A stretch of 64,000 bases of DNA. It comes from Chenopodium formosanum. Lineage: Eukaryota; Streptophyta; Magnoliopsida; Caryophyllales; Amaranthaceae. The DNA lies in contig CM044857.1 in assembly GCA_024500155.1 (NCBI GenBank), positions 3,164,501 through 3,228,500 of the forward strand, given 5' to 3'. The notes below the pieces were generated by a model. The model was given only the letters and a program-made list of their open reading frames with translations, had not been told where the DNA came from and did no database searches. Positions 26,368-37,921 of this stretch are shown here, one piece after another. Positions within the stretch are counted from its first letter, which is position 1; each line of letters opens with the position of its first letter. Made by a program: the position numbers and the translations under genes.

Positions 26368-27624
26368 TCTCTGGTCAAATTCATTAGTTTTCAATAAATT
26401 ATCAACCCCACTATCTTTCTTTTATCATTTTTTAATACTCCAACAACCCCACTTATCTCTTATTTTATTTAAGTCAATTAAATTTTATTAAATTATATGT
26501 GCTGATTAAGGTGTAGCACTTATTAAAATACAGAGGGAGTAACCCAAATTCGACCCAATTTGATCCATTTATCCTATTTTGTAATGACGTTAAAATGATT
26601 TTGTAGGGTTAATATAGTAGTGCAAATGTATCGACTAATCTAAAAATTCTAAAAATATTTTACATGATAACATATAGTAAAAGATATACTCAACTTAATA
26701 CTATAAATAGTGAAATGATGTGATTATTATACAAAATGTTGTACACACATTAAAAATGGTTACATATATTAAACAATTTACATATGGTAATTGGTAAACC
26801 TAAGGGCACATATATCTAGTAAAAAAAAACACATATAACCCACACTTATTTTGTGATTAACCAACACTTGTTCCTCCTCGAAAGGCACTAATCTAATGAG
26901 GTGGTGGGCTATAAAGTTTCCATCCCCTCTTAACATGAGACCATTGCACTATATGTCTACATCAAAAGAAGAACAAATTTAAAGAGAGAAAGGACGTCTT
27001 CAAAAATCGATCCATAAGGTCTCAAACCCAAATCATCATACCCAAAATGACTCAAATTAAACGAAAATTGATCTAACTTGAACATAAATGATACCAAAAC
27101 TAGATGACTTGAAATTGTTTAACCTACATGAAATTGATTATAGCTTAAATTCATATGTTTTTCGCAATAAGCTAATTATTAATAGATTTGAAATTAATGT
27201 TTCCACAATAACCTAGTTATCAATAGATCTGAAATCAATGGTTCACACTTTGAGAAGTACTAGTGATTAGAAGAAGTCTCTCATGCAACCTCCACGAGGC
27301 CACCATGAAGGTGGCAACTGGCAAGTGGTATATTCCTCATTTTATTTATTTATGTATGGTATAGTATTTTGGTCAAACCTTAATTACTTGATAGAAAAGA
27401 AAGCATAAACACATGAATTTGTCAACCCATAATGTGACATACATATGCACATATCATACTCGATCTTTATCTCCTTAGTTTTATATTACAACTCAAGTAC
27501 ACTAATACCAAATCATACATTACAATTTAACGTAACTTCCAAGTTATTGTCTTAATCTCCTCCTTATATCTCCAAAGTTAACTTAAGAAAAATAAATATA
27601 GTAAATTAACATTAATCTTTAAAC
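25560..27624. other. Intergenic region between amylase copy B and the P450 gene
   Basis: Contains the expected 5' end of amylase copy B (conserved with copy A around 25555-25590: ctcaaagaggtatttcatcg), an (ATT)n microsatellite at about 26326-26367, and a Stowaway-like right end cagagggagta at 26531-26541. The last few hundred bases should be the P450 promoter; ccttatatct near 27563 is a possible TATA element. No other gene recognised. Confidence 0.4.
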
Positions 27625-29670
27625 ATGGAGATTAATACATACTTGTACAGTATACTATCATTAATCTTAGCTCTCTACCTATTAAAATACCACTTTCGAA
27701 AAAATTTACAAAAAAGCCCTCCGAGCCCCGCCACATGTCTTCCCATAATTGGTCATTTCCACATTCTCAAGGAGCCATTTCACAAGACCCTAGCCAACCT
27801 TGCGGACCAGTACGGTCCAATCCTCTCGCTCCGGTTCGGTTCACGTCCGGTTCTCCTTATCTCATCACCCTCAGCCGCCGAGGAGTGCCTTGCCAAAAAC
27901 GACGTCGTTTTTTGCAACCGTCCAAGTGGATTCCTCACCGCAAAGCACTTAGCCTATGACTATACCAGCCTCATTTGGGCTCCTTATGGACCTCACTGGC
28001 GAAACCTACGGAGGATCTCCACCATCGAAATCTTCTCGTCTCACCGGTTGAAGCTACTCGCCAGCATACGCTCCGATGAGGTGAAGTCAATGATCCAAAG
28101 GTTGCTGCAAAAAGTTAGTACGTCGTCATCATCATTAGAAGTCGTTGAAATGAAGCCGTTGGTGTACGAGCTTTCGATGAATGTAATGACAAGGATGATA
28201 TTTGGGAAGAGATATTATGGAGTTGATGATAAAGAGAGTGAAAAGTTTAGGAAAATGTTGGCTAAAATGTTGAGGTTGTTCAATGATGCTTGTATAGGAG
28301 ATATGTTGCCATGTCTTAGGTGGTTAGACTGGTGGAAAGAGAGGGAGCTAAGGAGATTCGAGGCAGAGCGAGGGGTGGTTTTGAGGGAGGTGATGGAGGA
28401 ACATAGGGAGAAGTTGAAGGTTGAAGGTGGAGATAATGGGAAGTCAATGATGGTTATGAAGCCCTTGATCCAAGTGTTGCTTAAGCTCCAAGAGTCAGAG
28501 CCAGAGTATTACAAGGATGAAATCATCTTTGGCATCATTTTGGTATGTGCTTACAATTTTAATTTTTTGTTTTCGGACAATTTAACTTTTACATTATCTA
28601 ATGATATACTAACTACAATATATTGATCTGGTAGACCACTGGTATGTTAAATTAGTTCATATACTTGTACAATTCAAAGATATTATATACCTAGATACAA
28701 ATTTGACAAGATCTTACACTTGATTTTTTTTTTTTTTTCAATACACATACAAATATTTAATCAAGAGATGTTTTTTTTTTTTTTTTTTTTTTTTTAGCAT
28801 ACTTTATCACAAGATGTTAATTTTTTTTTTAAAAAAAAAAAAAAAAATTTATTATTCACCTCAAAGTCAAAGTATTTTGACTAATAATGGAAGTTAAGGG
28901 GAATACAGGACAATCGTTTTCTAGATCAAAAGTGAACTAAAGTGGTTTCTTAGCTTGTTCATATTTTATAAAAGATGTTCTAGTGACAAGTTGTCTATAT
29001 AACAGTATATATATTCAGTTCTTTAATCTTTGTGTACATAAATTGTCAGGATATACTAATAGGATCATCAGATACATCAGCTGAGACCATGGAATGGGCA
29101 TTATCACTCTTACTCAACCATCCCCAAGTTCTTAACAAGGCCAAAGCCGAAATCAACAATCATATAGGCTATGAAAGGTTGCTCGAAGAATCCGATCTTA
29201 ACCATCTTCCTTATCTACGATGCATTATTAATGAAACACTCCGAATGTACCCCCCTGCCCCTAATCTAGTCCCTCATGAGTCATCGGAGGACTGCACCGT
29301 TGGAGGCTATCATATTCCTCGAGGTACAATGCTACAGATCAACTTATGGGCTATACAAAATGACCCAAAGATTTGGGATGATCCTACAAGTTTTAGGCCT
29401 GAGAGATTTGAAGGAGTGGAAGGTCATAAGATAGGATACAAAATGATGCCTTTTGGGACTGGTAGAAGGAGTTGTCCTGGAGAAGGTTTGGCTACTCGAA
29501 TCATTGGACTAACCACTGGCTCGTTAATCCAATGTTTCGAGTTGGAGAAGGTTGATCACAACCTGGTTGATATGACAACAGCGCCTGGTTTTAACTTGCA
29601 GAAAGCCGAGCCATTGAAAATCGTGGTTCGCCCATGTTCAGCTATGAAGAAGCTAGTTGATCAAATGTGA
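27625..29670 (+). CDS. Cytochrome P450, CYP81 family-like
   Basis: ER-anchored haem monooxygenase. Two exons: 27625-28542 and 29050-29670, a GT-AG phase-0 intron, 512 aa, normal P450 length. Features: N-terminal hydrophobic anchor (about 5-22), proline-rich hinge SPPSPATCLPIIGH, I-helix GSSDTSAETMEW (about 311-322) with the Asp-Thr pair, ExxR (ETLR, 368-371), PERF (423-426) and the haem loop FGTGRRSCPG with ligand Cys448. The overall sequence (for example QYGPILSLRFGSRPVL) and the intron position after the I-helix approach are those of the CYP81 family, whose members hydroxylate isoflavonoids, lignans, indole glucosinolates and herbicides. The substrate cannot be told. The intron carries long poly(T) and poly(A) runs. 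Single copy here, no pathway neighbours. Confidence 0.93.
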
Positions 29671-30525
29671 CATTGTCAATTGATCATATAAAATTTACCG
29701 CATTATTAGTGTGAACTTGGCTTAGTAGTAGAGAAATCTTCTTGTACTTGTGTAAATATGTAATGATTATATCACGTCTTAATTGATCTGTAATTTATCT
29801 TATGTCATAAAAGTATTGACTAGTTCTTTCATTTTATTATTATTGGACGGTGCATTTGACAAAGCCAAAAGAATACAATTATTGTACAAGTCTTTGAAAG
29901 GTAACATTATGTTACCTTCTACAGAAATCTTCAATGGTCCACCGTATAGAAGCTCGTGTTGAAGGCAAGTTTGATCACATACAAGCCTAAGTAGGTTATA
30001 GTGCTTTGAGACTAGTGGATCGGAGTAGTAAATCATATTTTTGGGAGTAGTATTAATCGATGCTTTTGTTAGAGGGTCTAAGAAATCATCTAATAACATG
30101 TTCTGTTTAGTGGTATTGTTTTCCACTCTTTCTAGTAATTAGGTCTGGAAGAGGTTGCCTGGCTGACAGACTAGCTAATTTATGGTACCTCCAAAGACAT
30201 GTCCTGTCCATGGTAGCATAAACTATCAAACAACCGCTTATACCATGGACATTCTTTGGTGTCTTATTGCAAATTCTAAAATAACATTACGTTATTAACA
30301 ATAATACAGTTTTATTTGTAGTTTAGTTATGCAAGTTGAGCACAAAATGGTTTCTTATTGTAGAAAGCAGGGTGGACGAATTAAATAGATTATTAATTAT
30401 GATACATTTCATCATTTTGACGTCTGAGAAAACAACAGCAAGAACAGTCTTTGAAGAAAAAGCTTTATTGCAAGCAGAAAAGTTCATACATAAAGCCCGG
30501 TTTCGAGTGCTAACTAACTTTCAAA
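29671..30525. other. Spacer between the P450 and F-box genes
   Basis: Holds the P450 3'UTR and the F-box 5' region. The only structured item I see is an imperfect hairpin at 30191-30259. The minus-strand open frame at 29800-30126 resembles no known protein. Confidence 0.4.
30191..30259. other. Imperfect inverted repeat (hairpin)
   Basis: The left arm CCAAAGACATGTCC-ATGGTA pairs with the right arm TACCATGGACATTCTTTGG across a loop of about 25 bases; the left arm carries an extra TGTCC bulge. It could be a MITE relic or a small-RNA-like hairpin; nothing shows that it is expressed. Confidence 0.4.
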
Positions 30526-30600
30526 ATGGAAAAGGTCAGCATAACTAGTGCTATGCCTATAAATAAAGTGCTCATGATCCTATATTGGAGTGGATTGGGG

Positions 30601-31731
30601 ATGGCCTGGTCTGAAATTTGTGGCGATTGTCTAGGAAACATAGCAGATAAACTCACAACAATCTCTGATAATCGGTCTCTCCGGTTGGTTTGTCAAGATT
30701 GGGCGTTGACTTTGCCCAAGCTTCCAACCCACCGTGTAGCTATCCCTCCTCTGCTCATGCTGCTTGAACAACAACTGCAGGAGCCTGCAGGTTCACAAGA
30801 TAAAAAATGCTGTCATTTTATTAGCATTATTTGTGATGACAGCAAATACTCTGTGAACCTTCCTGAAGTTTTTCCTCCTCACCGGATTGTTGGCTCATCT
30901 CATGGCTGCCTTATCATAGTTGGGTTAACCGGTGAAATCTTTTGCCTAAACCCAATTTCCAAGGACAGGATAAATTTGCCTCGGCTCTCTGATTTCCCTG
31001 ATGTTGAATTGTTCGATAATCCTGAGGCCTATTACAGGATAAGCAACCAATACGGATACCCACAAAATCTGAGTCTAACTCAGATGAGAGACTGGTATTT
31101 TAAGAAGATAATATTGTCCTCTTATCCTGCAGATGGAGCTGATTACATCGCCCTTGCAATCATTCAATCTGGAAGTCAATTAGCTTATTGCAAAAGGGGT
31201 GATACACGTTGGAATTTTGTTCCCTTGAATTTTATACCTGATGCACACAGATCCACTGAGGATGCTGTATATTACAATGGTATACTTTCAGCGTTATCTT
31301 ATGGACTTTATGGAGATGAACTCACTATCTGTGACCTTAGTAGCCCTGAGCCAATAACCAAGGTGATAGATGCTCAAATTCCTCGTGCAAAGCCTGATAA
31401 TAGGCTGCGCGATTATCTTGTCAGCTCTGAGGATGACGATGGGCTTTTACTTGTATCGCGGTACATCAACAAAGACGTTGAAAATGTTGTTGTTTATAAG
31501 TTTGATACTATCAGTAGCTCATGGGTGTCACAAGAAACATTACATGGTAAGCTGCTGTTTCTGGGGTTGAATTCATCCTTATCATTTCAGGCTTCTGATT
31601 TTCGCAGCTGCGAAGAGAGTATATACTTTTCAGATTATGTTGCAAAGGAAACTGAATACATTGATCCTACTCCTATATGGTTTACACCCAATCCATGGTG
31701 GAAACACCCTTGGTCACGGAGGGTCACGTGA
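30601..31731 (+). CDS. F-box protein with DUF295 (KIB-type) domain
   Basis: Probable substrate-recognition subunit of an SCF ubiquitin ligase. Single exon. The start at 30601 gives 376 aa and begins MAWSEICGDCLGNIADKL, the usual F-box beginning of this family; an upstream in-frame ATG at 30526 would add 25 residues unlike the family. The F-box spans about 3-40 (RLVCQDW), followed by the DUF295 beta-propeller region (RIVGSSHGCLIIV, EIFCLNPISK, MRDWYFKKIILSS, and the C-terminal DPTPIWFTPNPW). The family's typical end is near PNPW; the final WKHPWSRRVT lies where a probable transposon starts, so the C-terminus may have been altered by insertion. It is related to the second DUF295 gene at 45926. 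Its target protein is unknown. Confidence 0.88.
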   Translation: MAWSEICGDCLGNIADKLTTISDNRSLRLVCQDWALTLPKLPTHRVAIPPLLMLLEQQLQEPAGSQDKKCCHFISIICDDSKYSVNLPEVFPPHRIVGSSHGCLIIVGLTGEIFCLNPISKDRINLPRLSDFPDVELFDNPEAYYRISNQYGYPQNLSLTQMRDWYFKKIILSSYPADGADYIALAIIQSGSQLAYCKRGDTRWNFVPLNFIPDAHRSTEDAVYYNGILSALSYGLYGDELTICDLSSPEPITKVIDAQIPRAKPDNRLRDYLVSSEDDDGLLLVSRYINKDVENVVVYKFDTISSSWVSQETLHGKLLFLGLNSSLSFQASDFRSCEESIYFSDYVAKETEYIDPTPIWFTPNPWWKHPWSRRVT

Positions 31732-31734
31732 CCT

Positions 31735-31775
<41 letters not shown>

Positions 31776-32962
31776 TGAAAAAACAAAAAAGCTGAACGAA
31801 GGAATTGAAAGGGGAAAACTCAAAACAACAGTAACATAATAATCGTAACATACTCTTCTCTCTCTTCGACAATTTCAATGTCACCGATTTCGCCAATCGC
31901 TACACAGACACCACTGATCCGCCGCCGACCGCCGCACCGCCCCGCCGGCCGCCGCACCTTCCAGCCACCTCCGTCCGCATAGCCCCACTCCACTCCTACA
32001 GCCTTCTTGCGTGCCCTTTGACTCTTCTAGGTAAGTTAATTGATTTTTAAGTTTTTAATTTCGTATTATACACTAATTGTTGACTTGTTGGGTTGATTTT
32101 GTACTTAATTGAGTTGTATTTAATCTAGTCAAATAGTGTGTATGTTCTTTGAAATTGTTGATTTGTTATTAAATTTATCAAATTAGGGAGTTAGGGTTTC
32201 TGATTTTTTTAGGAATTGATAATATTGAATTGCTGATTTTTTTTTCTTTGAAATTGACATTATGAATTGACAATGTGCTAGTAAAATTGATGATTTCATA
32301 TTTAATCTATGACATTAGGGGGTTAAGATTTAAGAACTTAGGATTTCTGATTTTTGTTTTGGAATTGATTAGTTTGGATAATTGCTTTTCTGATTTTTTG
32401 AATTTGATATTAGTAGTGGTCAATTGGATATAGTGATTAGTGATTTTGAATAATTGCCTTGAATTTGTATATGTTCAGTGCTAAGCTCACTGCTCACTAT
32501 TAGTGTTTTAGCTATACTTTATTATCAAGTTAGTGTGTATAATTATCTTGGATTTTTGAAGCAATAGTGGTTTGCTTAATCTAATTGATAATGTAACTTA
32601 ATTTTCAAAAAAAATGTGTGATATCACAAGTTTCTTTGGTCCAAAAAACCCCCCTCCTCCACAAAATCCTCCTCCTCCAAATGTTCAACGTTGAATGATT
32701 GCTTGGTTACTTATATAGAGAGAGATATGTTTTTGAATGTTGATATAAATGATATTCTAGATCAATATTAAAACATGAAAACTCTTAGAGAGCAATTGTA
32801 ATTTCTTTTATTTGGTTGTTATATGGATAATTATTACTTTTGGAATGTAATTTTTTTTTTAAAAATAATTATTAGCTTTTATAATATTCTTGCATTAATT
32901 ATTGATTAGTAGTCGGTGGTGACCCAGCACCCGAAAAATCCTGGATCCGCCACTGATGGTGG
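31695..32962 (+). mobile_element. Probable non-autonomous hAT (zf-MYM type) element
   Basis: The right terminus, read on the minus strand from 32956, is CAGTGGCGGATCCAGG, typical of plant hAT elements with a TTF/zf-MYM transposase. An internal reading frame at 32616-32694 starts MCDITSFFGPKNPPPP and then stops, resembling a transposase N-terminus whose remainder is deleted. A GC-rich leader (31915-31975), a possible splice donor (tctaggtaagtt, 32027) and a poly(A) run (31739-31773) sit on the left. ATGGTGG occurs at 31695-31701 and right after the right terminus (32957-32963), a possible 7-8 bp duplication, but the left terminus does not match the right one. The left boundary is uncertain. 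Confidence 0.45.
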
Positions 32963-33267
32963 TTTGTGTGGTTGTTGATGATGAAGGTGGCGGTGTTGAA
33001 CTGTTGATTATGGTGGTTCATTATCAGCTTAGCCCATTCTCCTAATTTCCCCCCAAAACACCCTTAACTCACAATTAGCAATTTGTCTCTAGGAGTCTGT
33101 GCCAAGCAAGTTGGTTGCATTTTTTTTTTTTTTTGTTTTTTTTTTTTTTGATACGGAGCGAGTAATAGCTTGAAAATGTGATCCATTTGTTCTCTACTTG
33201 TGATTTTTACTTGTTTACTCTGATGCTAAATGTGATTTTTAATTCCTTGTAACTTTTAACTACTGCA

Positions 33268-34295
33268 TTGATGCTGATCTACTCAAACTCAAACTCTTTG
33301 AAAAGGCCAAGACCTGATTGGCGAAGGCCATTGCCATTGAGGAAGCATGTAAGAAGAAATGTACTTGTTGAGGTTGATGGGGAGAGTTCGAGTGATAATC
33401 ATCTCATTAGAAGAAGCTGGGATGACATGGACCATGAAATATTGGTTAGCATTATGAAGCGATTGGGTCTGAATGTGCTTCTCCTGTCAACTTGCCTAGT
33501 GTCCAAGTCCTGGCTCAATGCCACCCTCGATGCACTCTTCCCACCACGCCATGTCTTCGATATGTGCGGTTGCTCTGCGCTCAGCACTACATCTAAATGC
33601 AAATATTGGCAGCGCAACAGGTTGTGGACGATGATTCAGCTTCATCTCAATCGCAACCTACCCACACAACATTATTATACAAATCTTGTACTCCTTCACA
33701 GGAACTTAACCATATATGCCTATCGTTTCATTGCTCAAAGGTAAGCTTGTTTGTCAAATTCCTTCCTGCATTTCCCCATTACTTACTGCAGGTTTGAGTT
33801 TTTGGATATAACTAGTTTTTGCCCCGAACAATGTCTTGATTAATTTGGTTTCCATTTAATTTTATAGATTAATCTATTTTAATAGATTTGATATAAAACC
33901 TTCTATGATGATGATTGCAATGACATCAAGCTTTGGCCTTGTAGGTTGCCTTCAATTACGAGCCTGACTATCTGCAACATTGGTTTGCCTAAGCTACTTA
34001 AGTTTCGGGATTTTGCATCATGTTGGAAAGGTTTGGTAGAAGTGGATTGTGATGCATCATGCGTTTGAGGCATCAGTTTGCTCTGGAATCAAATCCATAC
34101 ATTAAAGTTGTATGGTGATATAAAGGTGCATGAAGCAATTTCTATTGCAAATGATTTTCCTTGTCTCACACATTTGTCACTTAAGTATTGTAAATTAAGT
34201 GACGATGGTCTATCACTAATATTAGAAGGCCAAAAGAATCTCACTTACCTTAATATGACTCATGCACTTGTTGGTGGCAAGAGAAATTTCGTTCC

Positions 34296-34301
<6 letters not shown>
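33268..34301 (+). pseudogene. F-box/LRR-repeat gene, broken
   Basis: Two exons of an F-box/LRR (FBL) gene: 33268-33740, then a GT-AG intron, then 33945 onward (AG plus G restores an Arg codon). Exon 1 encodes an F-box (SWDDMDHEILVSIMKRLG, then LVSKSWLNATL); exon 2 encodes leucine-rich repeats (LPSITSLTIC, TLKLYGDI, CLTHLSLKYCKLSDDGLSLI, LTYLNM). It is interrupted by an in-frame TGA at 34066-34068 and cut off at a poly(T) run from 34301, after which a MITE-like block follows; no further repeats or natural stop are found. Intact relatives would be SCF ligase subunits. The start ATG is the first in frame; MLIYSNSN could be extra sequence. Confidence 0.75.
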
Positions 34302-34347
<46 letters not shown>

Positions 34348-34634
34348 GTGATAATTTTTTACAAAGTGTTTTGTGTTCTTTTGTTATAATAATATTTTAT
34401 TTTGTAATTAAATAGTATATGTTTTTAAAATATTTTGGGGTTTCATGTTATAAATATTTTAATTATATAGTATATTTTTCTTAAATATTTTAATATGTAG
34501 ATATGTATATACACATATGTATAATAATAAATAATCAAATATCACTAATCCGTAGTTAAAAATCACTAATTAATAAGTTCAGTTCAGCTCATTTCAGTTA
34601 AGTTCAGTTCAGTTCAGTCAATGTGAACAGGCCC
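34301..34634. mobile_element. Poly(T) run and truncated GGGCCTGTTCAC-type MITE
   Basis: About 43 T residues at 34301-34343, AT-rich sequence, and at 34577-34634 reiterated cagttcagttcag units ending gtgaacaggccc, which is the right end of the MITE family seen complete at 16121-16304. No left terminus is present. Confidence 0.6.
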
Positions 34635-36918
34635 TAAAACGATAGCTAAAGAATTATTAAAGCAGCAAACGAGAGGGGGAGGGGTAAGGGAATCCCTTAC
34701 TCTCAAGCATTTTGTATTTAGTGGGGCTCGAAGTTGTGAGTCACAAGGCGAATTCCCTACCACTATACGATTTTGAAATTGTGTGATTGTTAAATGGAAA
34801 AATATGTTAAATGGGTATTTGGTTGTACACTAGTACCACATAAGATGTAAGATATACAAGGATTGCATAGAATAATTTCTAGAACGATAGATCCGCGCAT
34901 TTGGAGTGGGGTAGATATTTCAAGCTTTCATGTAAGAGCAAAATCATGGAAAATGTTCGGACACTTAGACACAAACTCGCATACACCCGAGTACCAGAGT
35001 GGAGCTAGGCTATAATAAAACTCTGTTTTAAACATTATAATTACTCTGCCAGACTTCCTAAATCATAAAGTGTGATGCTTTTAATGGAATGAAGGCCAAA
35101 AACAAAATAAACAAAAAGCACATAAATTAAACATAGGGATTTCTGGAATGTAGAGCAAACAATTGGGAAAAAGAATGAAGAGATGAGTCTATTTACCCAA
35201 AAAAAAAAAGAGATGAGACGAAGCTCAAGATGTTCGTCGGTAGTCGAAGATGGATGGCGATGGTCGGAGACAGGAAGTTGCTACGAGATGTTGCCTGATC
35301 AAGTGTGGAGTGGCACTGTATTTGTCTAAGAGGAAAAGAATAAGTAACTACCAAGTATGGTGGACAGCATATTGTCACGAGTCATCTCCCTTGCCAACCA
35401 CGGGCGTCATTTGGTTCACTAGGCAGCAAGGCAACAATCAGGGCTAGGGGACCTGCCTTGGTGCTCAGCTAAGCACTTCCCCCTAAAGAGCTTTATTTTG
35501 ATATAGTCTTGTATTTCTAGTGAACACCCACTTGACAGTAACACAATAATGGGCCATTTAGACGGGCTAATGGGCTCCAAATGGGCTCAAATTTTGGGGT
35601 CCAACATATTTTGGGCCAAGGAAGACCATGGTGGTGTCAGTTTTCCAAACAGAGGTCCCGAAGTATGAGTTTGGGCAGCGAGAAGTCCAGAAAACGTGAG
35701 ATGCTTCTAGAAGGATCCGGGCTTCTCTAAAGGTTTCTTTTGATGCAGTATTCTAGAAGGGATGTCTCTAGAATATTCAAGGGTCATCTTGTACATAGTA
35801 AAAATGTCTAGATCTTCTATGTATGTACATAAGAGTAGTGTGTTCTACAATGTTTTAGGGTGGTCTTGGATTCTAACCAGGGAAGGATGTAGAAACCTCC
35901 TTATATGTATGTTCCTTTGGAGGTGGGAACGTTCTAGAGAGTAGTGGAGTTTAGTAGTATAGAACCCTCCATTTGAGGAGGTTAGGAATTCTCTAGAATT
36001 CTTAGGGAGTAGCTTGGATGCCTATAAAAATAGGTCATCCCATTCATTTGTACATTTCAGCCAACATTTAGCCAACAATTGTAAAATTCTCTCAAGTAAT
36101 CAAAGCTTTCTTTTAAAATCTCTTGTGAACATCTTTCTCTTTTTAATAAGCCAAATTTGTAGCACACTTAGCCTAGCAAAACAAAGGGGAGTCCTGACTA
36201 GGAGACTAATGGGTGCTGTCGACTAGTGGACCGTGTGCAAGGGGACTTAGGCAAATAAGTCAGCACGTGACAATATGCTGATATGATATGCCCATTACCT
36301 TAATATTTTATATTATTTTACTATAATGAAAAGAAAAGAGGAAGAAAAGTAAAGGGCGTAAAAATTAGGTGAAACATTTTTATCAGTTAAAGCACTAAAA
36401 GAGTAAAGGGAGCTCCCACATCTTTATCTTTTTTGTTTTCTAAACAAATCGCTGAGTGATACATGTCCATAGTGAGCCCCATTAACGGATTCCATCCAAA
36501 AATCCGTTAGAAGCTAATAAAATCAATTTTTTTATTTCTTTTGTGGTGTTATAATAAAAATTTGAGATTATGTGGTGTTATAATCCATTTTAAGTAAAAT
36601 TATGGTGTTATTTTTCTAATTTTTTCTAATTAAAAATGACGTTAAAATCTAATTTAAGAATAACATATGTTAAACCATCTATTATAATAGTTCAATACAT
36701 CAAAGACCATAATAGTTAAATTCAAAGAACATAAGGCTGAATTTAAAGAACGTCAGCAATAAAACAGATACAAAATAAACAAAAACTTAGAAGAAGTACA
36801 TAAGGGATAAAACAAAAGAACATGAAGAATATAACAAAAGATTATAAAGATATAACATAAAAACATAAGAGATATACAAAATGAACATAAAGCTAGATGT
36901 TCTTTACAAAACAACTAT
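34635..36918. mobile_element. Probable LTR-retrotransposon remnant (solo-LTR-like) in intergenic DNA
   Basis: Between about 35530 and 36272 the sequence has promoter-LTR character: repeated gttctagaa/tctagaat motifs, a TATA-like tgcctataaaaataggtc (36018-36035) followed by gtacatttcagcc, and a 3' part ending gtcagcacgtgaca. No internal domains, primer-binding site or matching second LTR could be seen, and flanking duplications are not obvious. The remainder (36280-36918) is AT-rich, with many aagaacat/aaaacata repeats and no gene. Confidence 0.35.
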
Positions 36919-37077
36919 GGGTGTGTTCGGCAAAAGTAGATGTGTGGGTAGCTATTACCTGTAGTAGTAGCTATTAGCTGTACACCTAGCTATTAGCTGT
37001 CAACTAGTTGTTAGCTTTGAATGTTTTAATTTTTAATAGTAGTGTTCGATAATTAGCTGTTGAGTTTCTAAATAGTT

Positions 37078-37667
37078 TTAAATAATGGGTTTTTTGTCAG
37101 AAATTATCTAATACAACTTAAAATTTGTGAGAAACTACCTAATAAAAAAAATGTTGTAAGAAACTACCTTATAAAAGGTAAAATGTTGTAATGTACTACC
37201 TTTAGCCGAATTTCCACCGTTAATCTAATTTTAAGGCGTTGACCTACTTCAAACATCCCCAAAACCACCACAGTGGTTGCTTTTCAAGGTGGTAAGGTTA
37301 TTTTTGGGATGGTTAGAAGATATTCCGAGTTGGTGAGGGTAGTTTAATTTCGTGATTCGTGATGTTGATTTTCGGGGTTAGAGGTGGGGTTTTGGGATTG
37401 GAGGGTGGTTTCGGCTTGGTGAAGGCAATTTCAAGTAGATTGTGTTGGTTTTGGGTTGAAAGCGGTGGTTTTAAGAATGTTTTGAGGTGGGTCAATGGTG
37501 GATTTCCGTCGGAGGTAGTATTTTACAACAATTAACATTTTGTTAGGTAGTTTCTTACAACATTTTACCTTTTATTATGTAGTTTTTTACAATATTTTTT
37601 TATTAGGTAGTTTCTCACAAAATCTGGGCTTTATTAGGTAGTTTTTGACAAAAAGTCCTTAAATAAT
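37078..37667. mobile_element. Long-TIR (Mutator-like) non-autonomous element, 572 bp
   Basis: The element at 37087-37658 is flanked by the perfect 9-bp duplication TTAAATAAT (37078-37086 and 37659-37667). The inverted arms are about 130-150 bp long and each consists of repeated units of the form gtaagaaactacctaataaaa. The centre is G-rich on the plus strand (ggttgaaagcggtggtttta). Nine-base duplications with long inverted arms are the hallmark of MULE/Mutator elements. It sits just inside the left Harbinger terminus. Confidence 0.88.
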
Positions 37668-37921
37668 AAAAAATTATTATTTCATTATTGCATAAATTAT
37701 ATTATATTATTAGTCAAATTTTTATAACAAAATTTAAGGTTTGGTTTATAAAATAAAGTACACAATTTCTTAATTACTATCAAATACATTTGAAAGGAGA
37801 GTGAACAATCTATCAAACTAATAAATAAATAAAAATAAATGAGTGTATACAAACCTTTAAGTAAGAATATTTGCTTAATAAGCTAAAAGTTTCTCTAATG
37901 AAAAATACGCAAATCGTTTTA

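Noticed and set aside
30130..30185. A frame containing CLADRLANLWY resembled the end of a LINE RNase H domain.
   Set aside because: Too short (about 20 residues), with no other RNase H or RT motif nearby and no poly(A) tail.
36690..36900. Repeated aagaacataa and aaaacataa stretches suggested a minisatellite or a relative of the 60879 element.
   Set aside because: The units are irregular and the GTGCAC ends of that family are absent; left as AT-rich simple sequence.
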